From IMG/VR virus record IMGVR_UViG_3300021960_000318, positions 1 to 31,269 of that record: a DNA stretch of 31,269 nucleotides; one strand, written 5' to 3'. Below are positions 1 to 5,796 of this stretch, one piece after another (position 1 is the stretch's first letter; each line of letters opens with the position of its first letter). The notes beneath the pieces were generated by a model, which made no database searches, was not told where the DNA came from, and saw only the letters and a program-made list of their open reading frames with translations. The translations under genes and the position numbers were made by a program. The DNA comes from a virus.

Positions 1-2
1 CA

Positions 3-470
3 AAACAATTAGTTGAATTCATTGGTCAAAGATCATTTGAATTTTTAGATTGGTGTGGATTTGATTTAAGAAATCACAGTTTACATTTTACAGAGTTCTG
101 GGTTCAGGAGTTTGGTAAAAAAGGTGGTGGACATCATGATACTCATGTTCATTGGAATCAACATGTATCAGGATTTTACTTTTTAAAATGTAGTGAAAAA
201 ACTTCTTACCCTGTATTCCATGATCCAAGACCAGGAGCTATGATGACTAAGCTGCCACAAAAAGATGGTGCTAAGATTACTATAGCTAATGAAGCAATTC
301 ATTATAAAATTAATCCAGGAACAATGATAATCTTTCCAGGCTATGTACCACATCAATATGTTGTTGATGCAGGACTAGATCCTTTTAGATTCATTCATTG
401 GAACATTAAAGCTGTTGAGACAGCTATATCTAAAGAAAGGAGCATTAGAGATGAGCTTCCAAAAGAATAA
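3..470 (+). CDS. 2OG-Fe(II) oxygenase, 5'-truncated
   Basis: The frame is open from the left edge to TAA at 468-470 (155 residues visible), so the start lies outside the window. It resembles the putative 2OG-Fe(II) oxygenase family (TIGR02466/PF13759-like): an H-x-H-x-N motif followed by SGFYFL (visible residues 48-60), a distal His in FPGYVPH (residue 117) and an Arg in RFIHWN (residue 129) that could bind 2-oxoglutarate. Such double-stranded beta-helix enzymes hydroxylate or demethylate nucleic acids, proteins or small molecules using Fe(II) and 2-oxoglutarate; the substrate here is unknown. It overlaps the next gene, also an oxygenase, by 20 bases, so the two are probably co-translated. 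An ATG at 240 is internal and would drop the first iron ligands. Confidence 0.85.
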   Translation, partial: KQLVEFIGQRSFEFLDWCGFDLRNHSLHFTEFWVQEFGKKGGGHHDTHVHWNQHVSGFYFLKCSEKTSYPVFHDPRPGAMMTKLPQKDGAKITIANEAIHYKINPGTMIIFPGYVPHQYVVDAGLDPFRFIHWNIKAVETAISKERSIRDELPKE

Positions 471-1104
471 ATACACAATTCTTAAAGGTGCAGTATCACC
501 TGAAGTTGCTAAGTTTGTTACAGAATATTTTTTACTGAAAAGAAAGGTTGCTAGAACTTTATTTGATGAAAGATATATTTCTCAATTCACAACTGAGTTT
601 GGTGTATGGAATGATGAGCAAGTTCCTAATACCTATTCTCATTATGCAGATATAGCTATGGAAACCTTATTACAATGGGTTCAACTAGCTATGGAGAAAC
701 ACACTAAATTAAAACTAATCCCTACTTATTCTTATGCAAGAATATATAAAAAAGGAGATGTTTTACATCGACACAAAGATAGATTTAGTTGTGAAATCTC
801 TACCACCTTAAATCTTGGTGGCGATCATTGGTCAATCTATTTAAGTCCAAAGGAAAATGTTGGTATTCCAAATGATAAAAAAGGAATAACAGCAGCTAGT
901 AATGCTAAAGGTGTTAAAGTAGATTTAAAACCTGGTGATATGCTTATTTACAAAGGCATGGAATTAGAGCATTGGAGAGAACCTTTTGATGGCAAAGATT
1001 GCGTACAAGTTTTTCTACACTATAATAAAACTTCTAAGGAAGCTGAACAAAATCGTTTTGACAGACGACCACATTTAGGACTACCTTCTTGGTTTAAAAA
1101 ATGA
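451..1104 (+). CDS. 2OG-Fe(II) oxygenase
   Basis: A 217-residue cytosolic protein. The start at 451 is preferred over an upstream ATG at 415 because AAAGGAG lies 9 bases before it at 435-441. The core has HRHKD (H108 and D110, the HxD pair of 2OG-Fe(II) dioxygenases), a following STTLNLGGDHW strand, then PGDMLIYKG and distal H174 in LEHWRE. This is the common marine-phage type of 2OG oxygenase. The gene overlaps the preceding oxygenase by 20 bases. The two differ clearly in sequence, so they are not a recent duplication. The target could be a virion protein, a host protein or a nucleic-acid base; the sequence does not say which. Confidence 0.85.
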   Translation: MSFQKNKYTILKGAVSPEVAKFVTEYFLLKRKVARTLFDERYISQFTTEFGVWNDEQVPNTYSHYADIAMETLLQWVQLAMEKHTKLKLIPTYSYARIYKKGDVLHRHKDRFSCEISTTLNLGGDHWSIYLSPKENVGIPNDKKGITAASNAKGVKVDLKPGDMLIYKGMELEHWREPFDGKDCVQVFLHYNKTSKEAEQNRFDRRPHLGLPSWFKK

Positions 1105-1117
1105 TAGAATACCGATT

Positions 1118-1153
1118 GGGGTAGGCAATACCACCAACCACCTTGCCTATCCC
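1118..1153 (+). other. Stem-loop between oxygenase genes and small ORF
   Basis: Left arm GGGGTAGGCAA (1118-1128) pairs with TTGCCTATCCC (1143-1153), giving 11 pairs with one G:U and a 14-base loop. There is no U-tract after it, so it is a weak terminator candidate. It may instead be an mRNA processing or stability element at the end of the oxygenase pair, just upstream of the Shine-Dalgarno sequence of the next gene. Confidence 0.5.
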
Positions 1154-1173
1154 TACTTAATAAGGAGATAACA

Positions 1174-1323
1174 ATGTTAGATAATTGGATGAAATCTTTA
1201 GAGGAGATCCACTCTTACAAATACTGGAAGAAACAAATCATTAAGTATAATGAGAAAGTCATTCAGTTTTGGAAAGATGCTTACGATGATCTCATCTCTT
1301 CTAATAAAAAAGATAAAGAATAA
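1174..1323 (+). CDS. Small hypothetical protein (49 aa)
   Basis: ATG at 1174 is preceded by TAAGGAG (1161-1167), a good Shine-Dalgarno, and the frame ends at TAA 1321-1323. The product is charged and rich in Trp, Tyr and Lys (YKYWKKQIIKYNEK, FWKDAYDDL) and predicted mostly helical, with no signal or membrane segment. I do not recognise the family. The strong ribosome binding site and position between the oxygenase pair and the lysis block support a real gene. Confidence 0.6.
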   Translation: MLDNWMKSLEEIHSYKYWKKQIIKYNEKVIQFWKDAYDDLISSNKKDKE

Positions 1324-1361
1324 TTCTATCTATACAGCCTAATTTCTGCTAATAACTAATA

Positions 1362-1574
1362 ATGAAATTCTTATTAGTTATACAGATTTGCTCTGCCTTG
1401 GCACAACAATGCACTACCCCTATACCTATTTATCCCCATCACGACAATTACTATGATTGTGCTACTGCTGGTTTTATTCGTGGCTTATCTGTGATAAGAG
1501 AATTAGGTCAACAAGAAGTTAATGAAAAACACATGTTAATTAATTTTTCCTGTAAAAAATTAGAAGATGTTTAG
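1362..1574 (+). CDS. Small exported Cys-containing protein
   Basis: A 70-residue product beginning MKFLLVIQICSALAQQC, a short hydrophobic signal-like segment ending near residue 15 followed by a Cys (a possible lipoprotein-type site, though not a clean lipobox). The mature part has C33 in a YYDCATAG context and C64 in INFSCKK, which could form a disulfide in the periplasm. A second protein at 3251-3442 has the same plan (signal-like start, DC, then a C-terminal FxC). It sits three bases before the XhlA-like gene. No clear Shine-Dalgarno is present. A role in lysis (spanin-like) or envelope modification is possible but unsupported. Confidence 0.6.
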   Translation: MKFLLVIQICSALAQQCTTPIPIYPHHDNYYDCATAGFIRGLSVIRELGQQEVNEKHMLINFSCKKLEDV

Positions 1575-1576
1575 TT

Positions 1577-1846
1577 ATGAAACCAAGAAAGAAATTAAAA
1601 AGAAAAGCTAATAAGATTAAAGAAGTTTCAGATTACACAGAGCATAGCAATGGAGTTCGTATCTCCTATCACGAAAAAGTTTGTGCTGAAAGAATGAAAA
1701 CTTTATTTAAAGCCATTGATGAAATGCGACAAGACATTAAGGAACTTAGAGCTGATATGAATAAAGGTAAGGGAGTAGTTTCCTTCTTAGTTTTCATGGG
1801 TGGTATGGTAACTGCCATCATCGGTTACTTTAAATGGAATGGTTAG
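1577..1846 (+). CDS. XhlA-like coiled-coil membrane protein
   Basis: An 89-residue protein with a very basic start (KPRKKLKRKANK), a heptad-like charged helix at about residues 38-62 (MKTLFKAIDEMRQDIKELRADM) and one hydrophobic segment at 66-86 ending in GYFKWNG. Coiled coil plus a single C-terminal membrane helix is the layout of haemolysin XhlA-type holin accessory proteins. With an endolysin and a 3TM-type holin immediately downstream, a lysis role is likely, but the call rests on topology and context. It overlaps the next gene by 8 bases. Confidence 0.6.
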   Translation: MKPRKKLKRKANKIKEVSDYTEHSNGVRISYHEKVCAERMKTLFKAIDEMRQDIKELRADMNKGKGVVSFLVFMGGMVTAIIGYFKWNG

Positions 1847-2153
1847 AACCAGAAAAACTGCAAGTGTTGGAATATACAATGAGCTAATGGCTCAAGCACA
1901 CTTTGCGAAAGATCCAAACAAAATAGTATTCGTACCAGTCATGGGTAAAGGTCCTATAGATATGGTCGTGTTGGATTTAAAGACTGGAGAGTACCAAGCC
2001 TATGATGTCAAATCAGTCAATAAAAGGAAAAAAGACTACATCCCCAATGATAAATACAAAAGAAATGCAATAGGATCAATCATAAGGAGAGGATTGACAG
2101 ACGAGCAAAAAAAACTAAAAGTTAAGATCTATTACAATGAAACTAACAGCTAA
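1839..2153 (+). CDS. PD-(D/E)XK-like nuclease-fold protein
   Basis: A 104-residue protein. The order of E15 (YNELMAQ), D41 in GPIDMVVLD and D56-x-K58 in YDVKSV is the small PD-(D/E)XK core seen in Holliday-junction-resolvase-like and restriction-like phage proteins. A basic tail (VNKRKKDY, YKRNAIGSIIRRG) would suit nucleic-acid binding. The reading is motif-based: spacing fits, but no full-length family match can be claimed. The gene overlaps both the XhlA-like gene upstream (8 bases) and the endolysin downstream (17 bases), so it is translationally embedded in the lysis cassette. A junction-cleaving or host-DNA-degrading role is inference. Confidence 0.55.
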   Translation: MVRTRKTASVGIYNELMAQAHFAKDPNKIVFVPVMGKGPIDMVVLDLKTGEYQAYDVKSVNKRKKDYIPNDKYKRNAIGSIIRRGLTDEQKKLKVKIYYNETNS

Positions 2154-2604
2154 CTTTACCTTAGATGAATTGGTCAAGAGCCAAGTAGCCATTAGAAAAG
2201 GTATTAATAATAACCCATCACCCACTCAAATAGAAAACTTAAAGGCATTAGCAGTTAATATTTTGCAACCAATCCGCAGTCATTTTGACAGACCTCTAAT
2301 CATAAGTTCTGCTTTTCGTTGTGCAGAATTAAACATTGAGATAGGTTCAAAAATTACCAGCGAACATTGTGCAGATAATAAATCCGCAGCTGCTGACTTT
2401 GAAATACCTAATGTTGACAATAAAGAATTAGCACAATGGATTAGAGATAACCTTGAATGGAATCAATTAATCCTTGAATTCTACAAGGATGGAGAACCAT
2501 CATCTGGTTGGGTTCATTGCTCATACTCTACTGACTTAAATCGTAAGGAGTCATTGATTGCTTACAAGGATAATGATAATAAAACAAAATACAAACCTTG
2601 GTAA
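2137..2604 (+). CDS. Endolysin, peptidase M15-family (D,D-/L,D-carboxypeptidase-like)
   Basis: A 155-residue protein matching the phage Peptidase_M15_3 type. Zinc ligands are recognisable: H77 in SEHCADNKSAAAD, D87 in the same motif, and H127 in GWVHCSY, with a preceding ISSAFRC segment. These enzymes cleave peptide bonds of the peptidoglycan stem or cross-link. The N-terminal FTLDELVKSQVA stretch is the usual lead-in of this family. There is no signal peptide, so access to the wall would depend on a holin, and a holin candidate starts six bases after the stop. The start overlaps the upstream gene by 17 bases. Confidence 0.88.
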   Translation: MKLTANFTLDELVKSQVAIRKGINNNPSPTQIENLKALAVNILQPIRSHFDRPLIISSAFRCAELNIEIGSKITSEHCADNKSAAADFEIPNVDNKELAQWIRDNLEWNQLILEFYKDGEPSSGWVHCSYSTDLNRKESLIAYKDNDNKTKYKPW

Positions 2605-2609
2605 ATATT

Positions 2610-2990
2610 ATGTGGTTTAATTTAATAGGAATGGCACTTAAGACAGGTGCAGAAGTATATAAAAATAAAAAAGAAGCTCAACAATTAGAGTCTGTAGCTG
2701 AAAAAAACTATATGGCTAAAATGGCTTCTGGTGAAATTGAATACCAGAAAGCCATAATGGACAACAACAATCAAGGATGGAAAGATGAGCTAGTTCTCAT
2801 CATTGTAGTGCTCCCTATTGTTATATTATCTTGGTCTATATTTAGTGGTGATCCTCAAGCAAAAGAAAAATTAGATTTATTCTTTGAATATTTTAATAAT
2901 TTTCCTGATTTTTATAAATTTTTAGTTTTAGGAATTTTTGGCAGCATATACGGACTTAAGCCAGGATTAGATTTGTTTAAGAAAAAATAA
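2610..2990 (+). CDS. Holin, '3TM-type' family
   Basis: The first ATG is at 2610; the frame is also open from a TTG at 2598, but ATG is preferred. The 126-residue product has an amphipathic N-terminal helix, two clear membrane segments at about 60-79 (ELVLIIVVLPIVILSW) and 102-118 (YKFLVLGIFGSIYGL), and a basic KKK tail. This layout, with the WKDE turn before the first strong helix, resembles the GTA/3TM holin family. It directly follows the M15 endolysin, completing the lysis pair. Confidence 0.75.
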   Translation: MWFNLIGMALKTGAEVYKNKKEAQQLESVAEKNYMAKMASGEIEYQKAIMDNNNQGWKDELVLIIVVLPIVILSWSIFSGDPQAKEKLDLFFEYFNNFPDFYKFLVLGIFGSIYGLKPGLDLFKKK

Positions 2991-2991
2991 T

Positions 2992-3105
2992 ATGAGCCAA
3001 CAAGTTACAACAATGTTCGTTAGTCAGTATAGAAAGAAGAAACCTAGCTTACTGTCTCAACAAACAGGTAAGTTAAAGCGAAAGAAAAAATCTAAGAAGA
3101 AGTAA
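2992..3105 (+). CDS. 37-aa basic peptide resembling the capsid N-terminus
   Basis: ATG at 2992 lies one base after the holin stop; the stop TAA 3103-3105 overlaps the next ATG. The first 13 residues (MSQQVTTMFVSQY) match those of the major capsid protein at 18260 (MSNQVTTAFVQQY) at 10 positions, and both continue to an LSQQxG block seven or so residues later. The capsid homology then stops, and the rest is Lys/Arg-rich (KLKRKKKSKKK). This looks like a capsid N-arm motif on a polybasic tail. Function is unknown: binding the capsid interior, scaffold or packaged DNA are possibilities. Confidence 0.6.
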   Translation: MSQQVTTMFVSQYRKKKPSLLSQQTGKLKRKKKSKKK

Positions 3106-3254
3106 TGGCTAAGAAATTTAATATGGATAAAGCTATCCATACACCCATTAGCAAGAACACTTCTGTTGCTTCCAACCCAATAAAAATTAAATGGTCGTCT
3201 ATGAATAAACATAAACGAAGAAGTTTTAAAATCAATAGAGGTCAAGGTAGATGA
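3105..3254 (+). CDS. Small basic hypothetical protein (49 aa)
   Basis: It starts at ATG 3105, overlapping the previous stop as TAATG, and ends TGA 3252-3254 in an ATGA overlap with the next gene. The product is short and basic, ending SMNKHKRRSFKINRGQGR, with no membrane segment or Cys. The stop/start couplings on both sides support translation as part of a polycistron. I do not recognise a family; it is one of a run of small basic proteins between lysis genes and the 4.6 kb terminator. Confidence 0.55.
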   Translation: MAKKFNMDKAIHTPISKNTSVASNPIKIKWSSMNKHKRRSFKINRGQGR

Positions 3255-3442
3255 AACTAACTTTGGTTCTGCTTACCATTTATGGACCACTTAGTTATAC
3301 CTTTGATGAACCTAAAGATTGCATTGAATTAGGTGAGAAACAAATAGAATTATTAGCAGACTATAAAAACTTTGGTAAAGACCAAGGTTGGTACACTCAA
3401 GATGGTAATTTAATATATGGATTTTTTTGTAATACAGAATGA
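3251..3442 (+). CDS. Small exported Cys-containing protein
   Basis: A 63-residue product opening with a signal-like hydrophobic segment (MKLTLVLLTIYGPLSYTF), then C23 in EPKDCIELG and C60 in GFFCNTE, which could pair in the periplasm. The design matches the protein at 1362-1574: signal, a DC-x-x-x-G segment and a terminal FxC. The start overlaps the preceding stop (ATGA). The family is not identified. Confidence 0.6.
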   Translation: MKLTLVLLTIYGPLSYTFDEPKDCIELGEKQIELLADYKNFGKDQGWYTQDGNLIYGFFCNTE

Positions 3443-3542
3443 AATAGAATTTATTAACGCAGGTACGTTTCAAGAGTATGATTATACTTGTGAGGATGCT
3501 GAGTGCGAATGGAAACAAATAACTGAGTATTGGAGAAAATAA
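3417..3542 (+). CDS. Small acidic hypothetical protein (41 aa)
   Basis: A frame from ATG 3417 to TAA 3540-3542, overlapping the preceding gene by 26 bases and joined to the next by a TAATG overlap. The product is acidic (YDYTCEDAECEWKQITEYWRK), with a closely spaced Cys pair, unlike its basic neighbours. No Shine-Dalgarno is obvious, so translation would depend on coupling. Kept because it fills the gap exactly between two coupled genes. Confidence 0.4.
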   Translation: MDFFVIQNEIEFINAGTFQEYDYTCEDAECEWKQITEYWRK

Positions 3543-3718
3543 TGTATTCACTTTTAATTTATAATGAGAAAGAATCTCGTTGGCATTTCTTTACTAATGA
3601 GGTTTGGCAAACAAGGAAAGAAGCTGAGACTTATGCCAAGCAAAACAAGTTTAAAAAATCTGTACAATGGAAAGTCTTATGGTATGATCCTAAATATAAA
3701 ATTAGTATAACTAAATAA
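3542..3718 (+). CDS. Small hypothetical phage protein (58 aa)
   Basis: ATG at 3542 is used, coupled by TAATG to the previous stop; a TTG at 3530 is also in frame. The product begins MYSLLIYNEKESRWHFF, continues with a helix (TRKEAETYAKQNKFKK) and ends with a WKVLWYDP strand, suggesting a compact alpha/beta fold. No catalytic motif is visible. I recognise the type as a recurrent small phage protein without known function. Confidence 0.6.
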   Translation: MYSLLIYNEKESRWHFFTNEVWQTRKEAETYAKQNKFKKSVQWKVLWYDPKYKISITK

Positions 3719-3722
3719 CATT

Positions 3723-3971
3723 ATGGCAATCACATATCGAGGCGAAAGATTTTCAGGTTATAACAAACCTAAGAATGCTAGGACTAAGACTAAGAAGTTT
3801 GCAGTTCTAGCCAAGTCAGGTAGTAGAGTTAGACTGATTAGATATGGTGATGCTAATATGACCATCAAAAAGAATATTCCATCAAGACGTAAATCATTCA
3901 GAGCTAGACACAACTGTGCTACTGCTACTAATAAACTAACTGCAAGATATTGGTCCTGTAAGAAATGGTAA
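3723..3971 (+). CDS. Conserved basic phage protein (DUF6321-like)
   Basis: An 82-residue, Arg/Lys-rich protein with the conserved-looking blocks FSGYNKPK, KKFAVLAKSG, VRLIRYGDANMTIKK, RRKSFRARHNC and ARYWSCKKW. These blocks are familiar from a widespread phage protein of unknown function (I believe DUF6321); the name is from memory. The protein is probably nucleic-acid associated or structural given its charge. Two Cys near the C-terminus (C70 and C79) with an upstream His might bind metal. Overlaps the next gene by 7 bases. Confidence 0.72.
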   Translation: MAITYRGERFSGYNKPKNARTKTKKFAVLAKSGSRVRLIRYGDANMTIKKNIPSRRKSFRARHNCATATNKLTARYWSCKKW

Positions 3972-4234
3972 TCAAAAAAACTTGGAACAGAGCTAAAGTC
4001 AATATTAAAGTTGGTGAATGCGAGATGTGTCATCGTAAGATCTACAACAAAGATGGTAATTGGATCATCAATGCTGCCGGTAAATACTTCTGTGATGACA
4101 TACAAAAAGAAGATAGCTGTTTTGATAAATATTTGGTATCAATAAAGGATAAACCTAGCAAGTTTAGTCATTACGAAAACTTCTTACAAAGAAGAGAACA
4201 GTTCTACTCAGCTGCTAGATACAACAAACGATAG
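3965..4234 (+). CDS. Four-Cys zinc-finger-like protein
   Basis: An 89-residue product with C19-x2-C22 (GECEMCHRK), then C43 in KYFCDD and C52 in DSCFDKY, an arrangement compatible with a treble-clef or zinc-ribbon site. The rest is basic and aromatic. It overlaps the basic protein upstream by 7 bases and is co-oriented with a run of other small proteins. It may bind DNA or RNA; no family is recognised. Confidence 0.6.
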   Translation: MVIKKTWNRAKVNIKVGECEMCHRKIYNKDGNWIINAAGKYFCDDIQKEDSCFDKYLVSIKDKPSKFSHYENFLQRREQFYSAARYNKR

Positions 4235-4239
4235 TCGTC

Positions 4240-4422
4240 ATGTCATTAACTGACTTGATTGCTAAACTAACAGGAGAAAAAATTGTGCCACTTACAAAAA
4301 AAGGAAATAAGATGATGAGTTCTATGAAGAAACAATATGGAATGAAAAAAGGTAAATCAGTTTTTTATGCCACAGTTAAAAAGAAAAAATTAAAAGGCAT
4401 GGAAAGAAAGAAGAAAAAATAA
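4240..4422 (+). CDS. Small basic conserved phage protein
   Basis: A 60-residue product whose core PLTKKGNKMMSSMKKQYGM followed by KKGKSVFYATVKKKKLKG matches a very common small phage protein of unknown function. The conserved part starts near residue 17; the first 15 residues (MSLTDLIAKLTGEKI) may be an extension or a misassigned start, since a GTG at 4285 is in frame just before the core. The stop overlaps the next ATG (TAATG). Confidence 0.7.
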   Translation: MSLTDLIAKLTGEKIVPLTKKGNKMMSSMKKQYGMKKGKSVFYATVKKKKLKGMERKKKK

Positions 4423-4586
4423 TGGTATCAAAATATCACACAACTAAATCTGGTAAAAAAGCTCGTAAAGGTTTGTATTACAACATAAACCAAAGAAAGA
4501 AAAAAGGTACTAGTCGTAACAAATCAAAATCAACAGTATCTGCCAAAGCATTTAGAAATATGCTTTTAGGTTTTCCTAAGAAATAA
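4422..4586 (+). CDS. Small basic conserved phage protein
   Basis: ATG 4422 overlaps the previous stop; the frame ends TAA 4584-4586, giving 54 residues. The sequence GKKARKGLYYNINQRKK and the ending STVSAKAFRNMLLGFPKK match another very common small phage protein often found beside the KKGKSVFYA protein. The function is not known. It is the last rightward gene before the terminator at 4591-4653. Confidence 0.7.
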   Translation: MVSKYHTTKSGKKARKGLYYNINQRKKKGTSRNKSKSTVSAKAFRNMLLGFPKK

Positions 4587-4590
4587 TTAA

Positions 4591-4653
4591 GTGGGTTCAG
4601 TTTCAAGCTATGTTACAGAAAGGAAATGATATAGCCTTCGTGAGCCAACCCAC
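4591..4653. terminator. Structured element at convergent junction (bidirectional terminator?)
   Basis: Outer arms GTGGGTT (4591-4597) and AACCCAC (4647-4653) pair perfectly. Inside, GCTATGTTA (4607-4615) pairs with TGATATAGC (4627-4635), nine pairs with two G:U. It lies exactly between the rightward block (last stop 4586) and the leftward block (last stop 4658). Neither side has a clean U-run, so termination may be inefficient or Rho-assisted. The 63-base length and 7-bp closing stem recall a tRNA, but no T-arm or anticodon arm can be formed. Confidence 0.55.
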
Positions 4654-4657
4654 AATC

Positions 4658-5179
4658 TTATCTTAGCATGAGTTCATCTTTAAGTCTAACGAACTCTTCG
4701 TGAATAGTTTTATCTAGTTTCCAAAATCTTCTTTGTTCTAACTTCAACATCTTATGATGAATGACTGTGCTGTGATCTATCTTCATAAACCTACCTAGTT
4801 GGGAGAATGAGATCGCATACACCTCAATCATCAAATTGATCAAGATGCTTCTAGCTCTGACTAGCTCTTCATATCTTCTGATACCAAGCAACTCATCAGG
4901 TTGTAGTTTATATTCCTTACAAACTAACTGTACGCATTTGTAAAATAAATCTTTAGTGAATTCCATTGTAGGATTTTTGTCTTTAATATTATTCTCTTCA
5001 AATCTTTCTTGCTTGTATTTTAGTTTAAGCATTTCTCTTTCCAACTTTGCATGACCCATTTGCTGTGCCATTCGATAGCCATTCTTAAAGCCAGTTCGAT
5101 AAAGCATAAGTTCTTTTTTTGTTAGTTCAGAATACATTGGTGCTTTTAAAGCGGTTTTTATTTGCGTTAGGTTTTTCAT
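4658..5179 (-). CDS. DnaA domain IV-like DNA-binding protein
   Basis: A 173-residue protein whose residues 108-150 resemble the DNA-binding domain IV of DnaA: a helix ARSILINLMIEVYAISFSQLGRFM, then DHSTVIHH (135-142), equivalent to the DHTTVLHA signature that reads the DnaA box. There is no AAA+ ATPase domain; the N-terminal 70 residues are helical and charged. It is the last gene of the leftward replication/recombination cluster, and a perfect DnaA box sits at 7911-7919 at the head of that cluster. It could recruit, compete with or mimic host DnaA at an origin. AAGGAAG lies 11 bases before the start. Confidence 0.75.
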   Translation of the reverse strand: MKNLTQIKTALKAPMYSELTKKELMLYRTGFKNGYRMAQQMGHAKLEREMLKLKYKQERFEENNIKDKNPTMEFTKDLFYKCVQLVCKEYKLQPDELLGIRRYEELVRARSILINLMIEVYAISFSQLGRFMKIDHSTVIHHKMLKLEQRRFWKLDKTIHEEFVRLKDELMLR

Positions 5180-5241
5180 TGCGTATAGCTTCCTTCTGTT
5201 GTTTGCACAACTTCTTGTTGTTTATTTATGTCTAACTACTA

Positions 5242-5400
5242 CTAAGTAGTAATTTGTTCTTGAACCCTTTGAACTTTGAAAGTAAGTTGTTTAGCTTCTT
5301 CAAAATACTTTCTAGCTTTAGCTTGATAGGCAAGACCCAGTTCATATTTTCTCTGTTCCTTGTCTCTCAGCTTCTGGAGTTCCTTTTTGACTTGCGTCAT
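5242..5400 (-). CDS. Small coiled-coil protein (52 aa)
   Basis: ATG at 5400-5398 has a strong Shine-Dalgarno, AAGGAGAG, just upstream, and the frame closes at TAG 5244-5242. The product is a continuous charged helix (QVKKELQKLRDKEQRKYE, QAKARKYFEEAKQL) with heptad spacing, probably a coiled coil. It overlaps the end of the neighbouring gene by 59 bases in another frame. No family is recognised. Confidence 0.6.
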   Translation of the reverse strand: MTQVKKELQKLRDKEQRKYELGLAYQAKARKYFEEAKQLTFKVQRVQEQITT

Positions 5401-5560
5401 TTTCTCTCCTTACTGTTGTAAAGTCAATCTTAACGTCATTGATCTTCACTTCTACAAACTCACCAACATTGTCATGGTTTGCAGCCTTCTCAGCATCATC
5501 AAACTTTTCTATGTAAGTAAAGTTTGCGTTGCCATTTCTTTTTCTAATGTACTTCGTCAT
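5342..5560 (-). CDS. Small hypothetical protein (72 aa)
   Basis: The start is ATG 5560; a TTG at 5566 is in frame. The sequence (MTKYIRKRNGNANFTYIEKF, then GEFVEVKINDVKID) suggests a small beta-rich fold, with a polar C-terminus lying in the 59-base overlap with the coiled-coil gene. No strong ribosome binding site is seen; it starts 11 bases after the DUF3310 stop and may be translationally coupled. Function unknown. Confidence 0.55.
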   Translation of the reverse strand: MTKYIRKRNGNANFTYIEKFDDAEKAANHDNVGEFVEVKINDVKIDFTTVRRENDASQKGTPEAERQGTEKI

Positions 5561-5570
5561 TGCCAATTTG

Positions 5571-5786
5571 TCAATTACTATAATCTCTTTGTAAAATAAA
5601 TTCTAAATTTTGTATGGCTTTTAGTATATCCTCTTTGCCATTTTTATATTTGTGCCTTGATACATATTTAATCACGCAACCTTCAGGAAATAAAAGATCG
5701 TTAGCTACGATATACTCAATCGGTTGAATGTTAAAATGCTTGTAGTGTGAACCACCAATTTGTTTATCTAAATCTTTTTTCTTCAT
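5571..5786 (-). CDS. DUF3310 protein (SaV-like / nucleotide-kinase-annotated)
   Basis: A 71-residue product carrying the family signature IGGSHYKHFNIQPIEYIVAND, then VIKYVSRHKYKNGKEDILKAIQNLEFIL. DUF3310 proteins are frequent in phage early regions and are sometimes annotated as nucleotide kinases, though no P-loop is present, so that annotation should not be trusted here. Length is typical. It lies downstream of a large hairpin (5797-5860) which would be in its 5' leader. Confidence 0.85.
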   Translation of the reverse strand: MKKKDLDKQIGGSHYKHFNIQPIEYIVANDLLFPEGCVIKYVSRHKYKNGKEDILKAIQNLEFILQRDYSN

Positions 5787-5796
5787 ATTGTTTTAG

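Noticed and set aside
3758-4105. Leftward 115-residue hydrophobic frame opposite the small basic genes
   Set aside because: Antisense of Lys/Arg-rich coding DNA readily gives Leu/Phe/Val-rich frames; the sense strand has well-recognised conserved blocks.
4591-4653. tRNA-like element (7-bp closing stem, 63 bases)
   Set aside because: No T-arm with TTCRA in position, no anticodon arm, and the inner structure is a single long arm.
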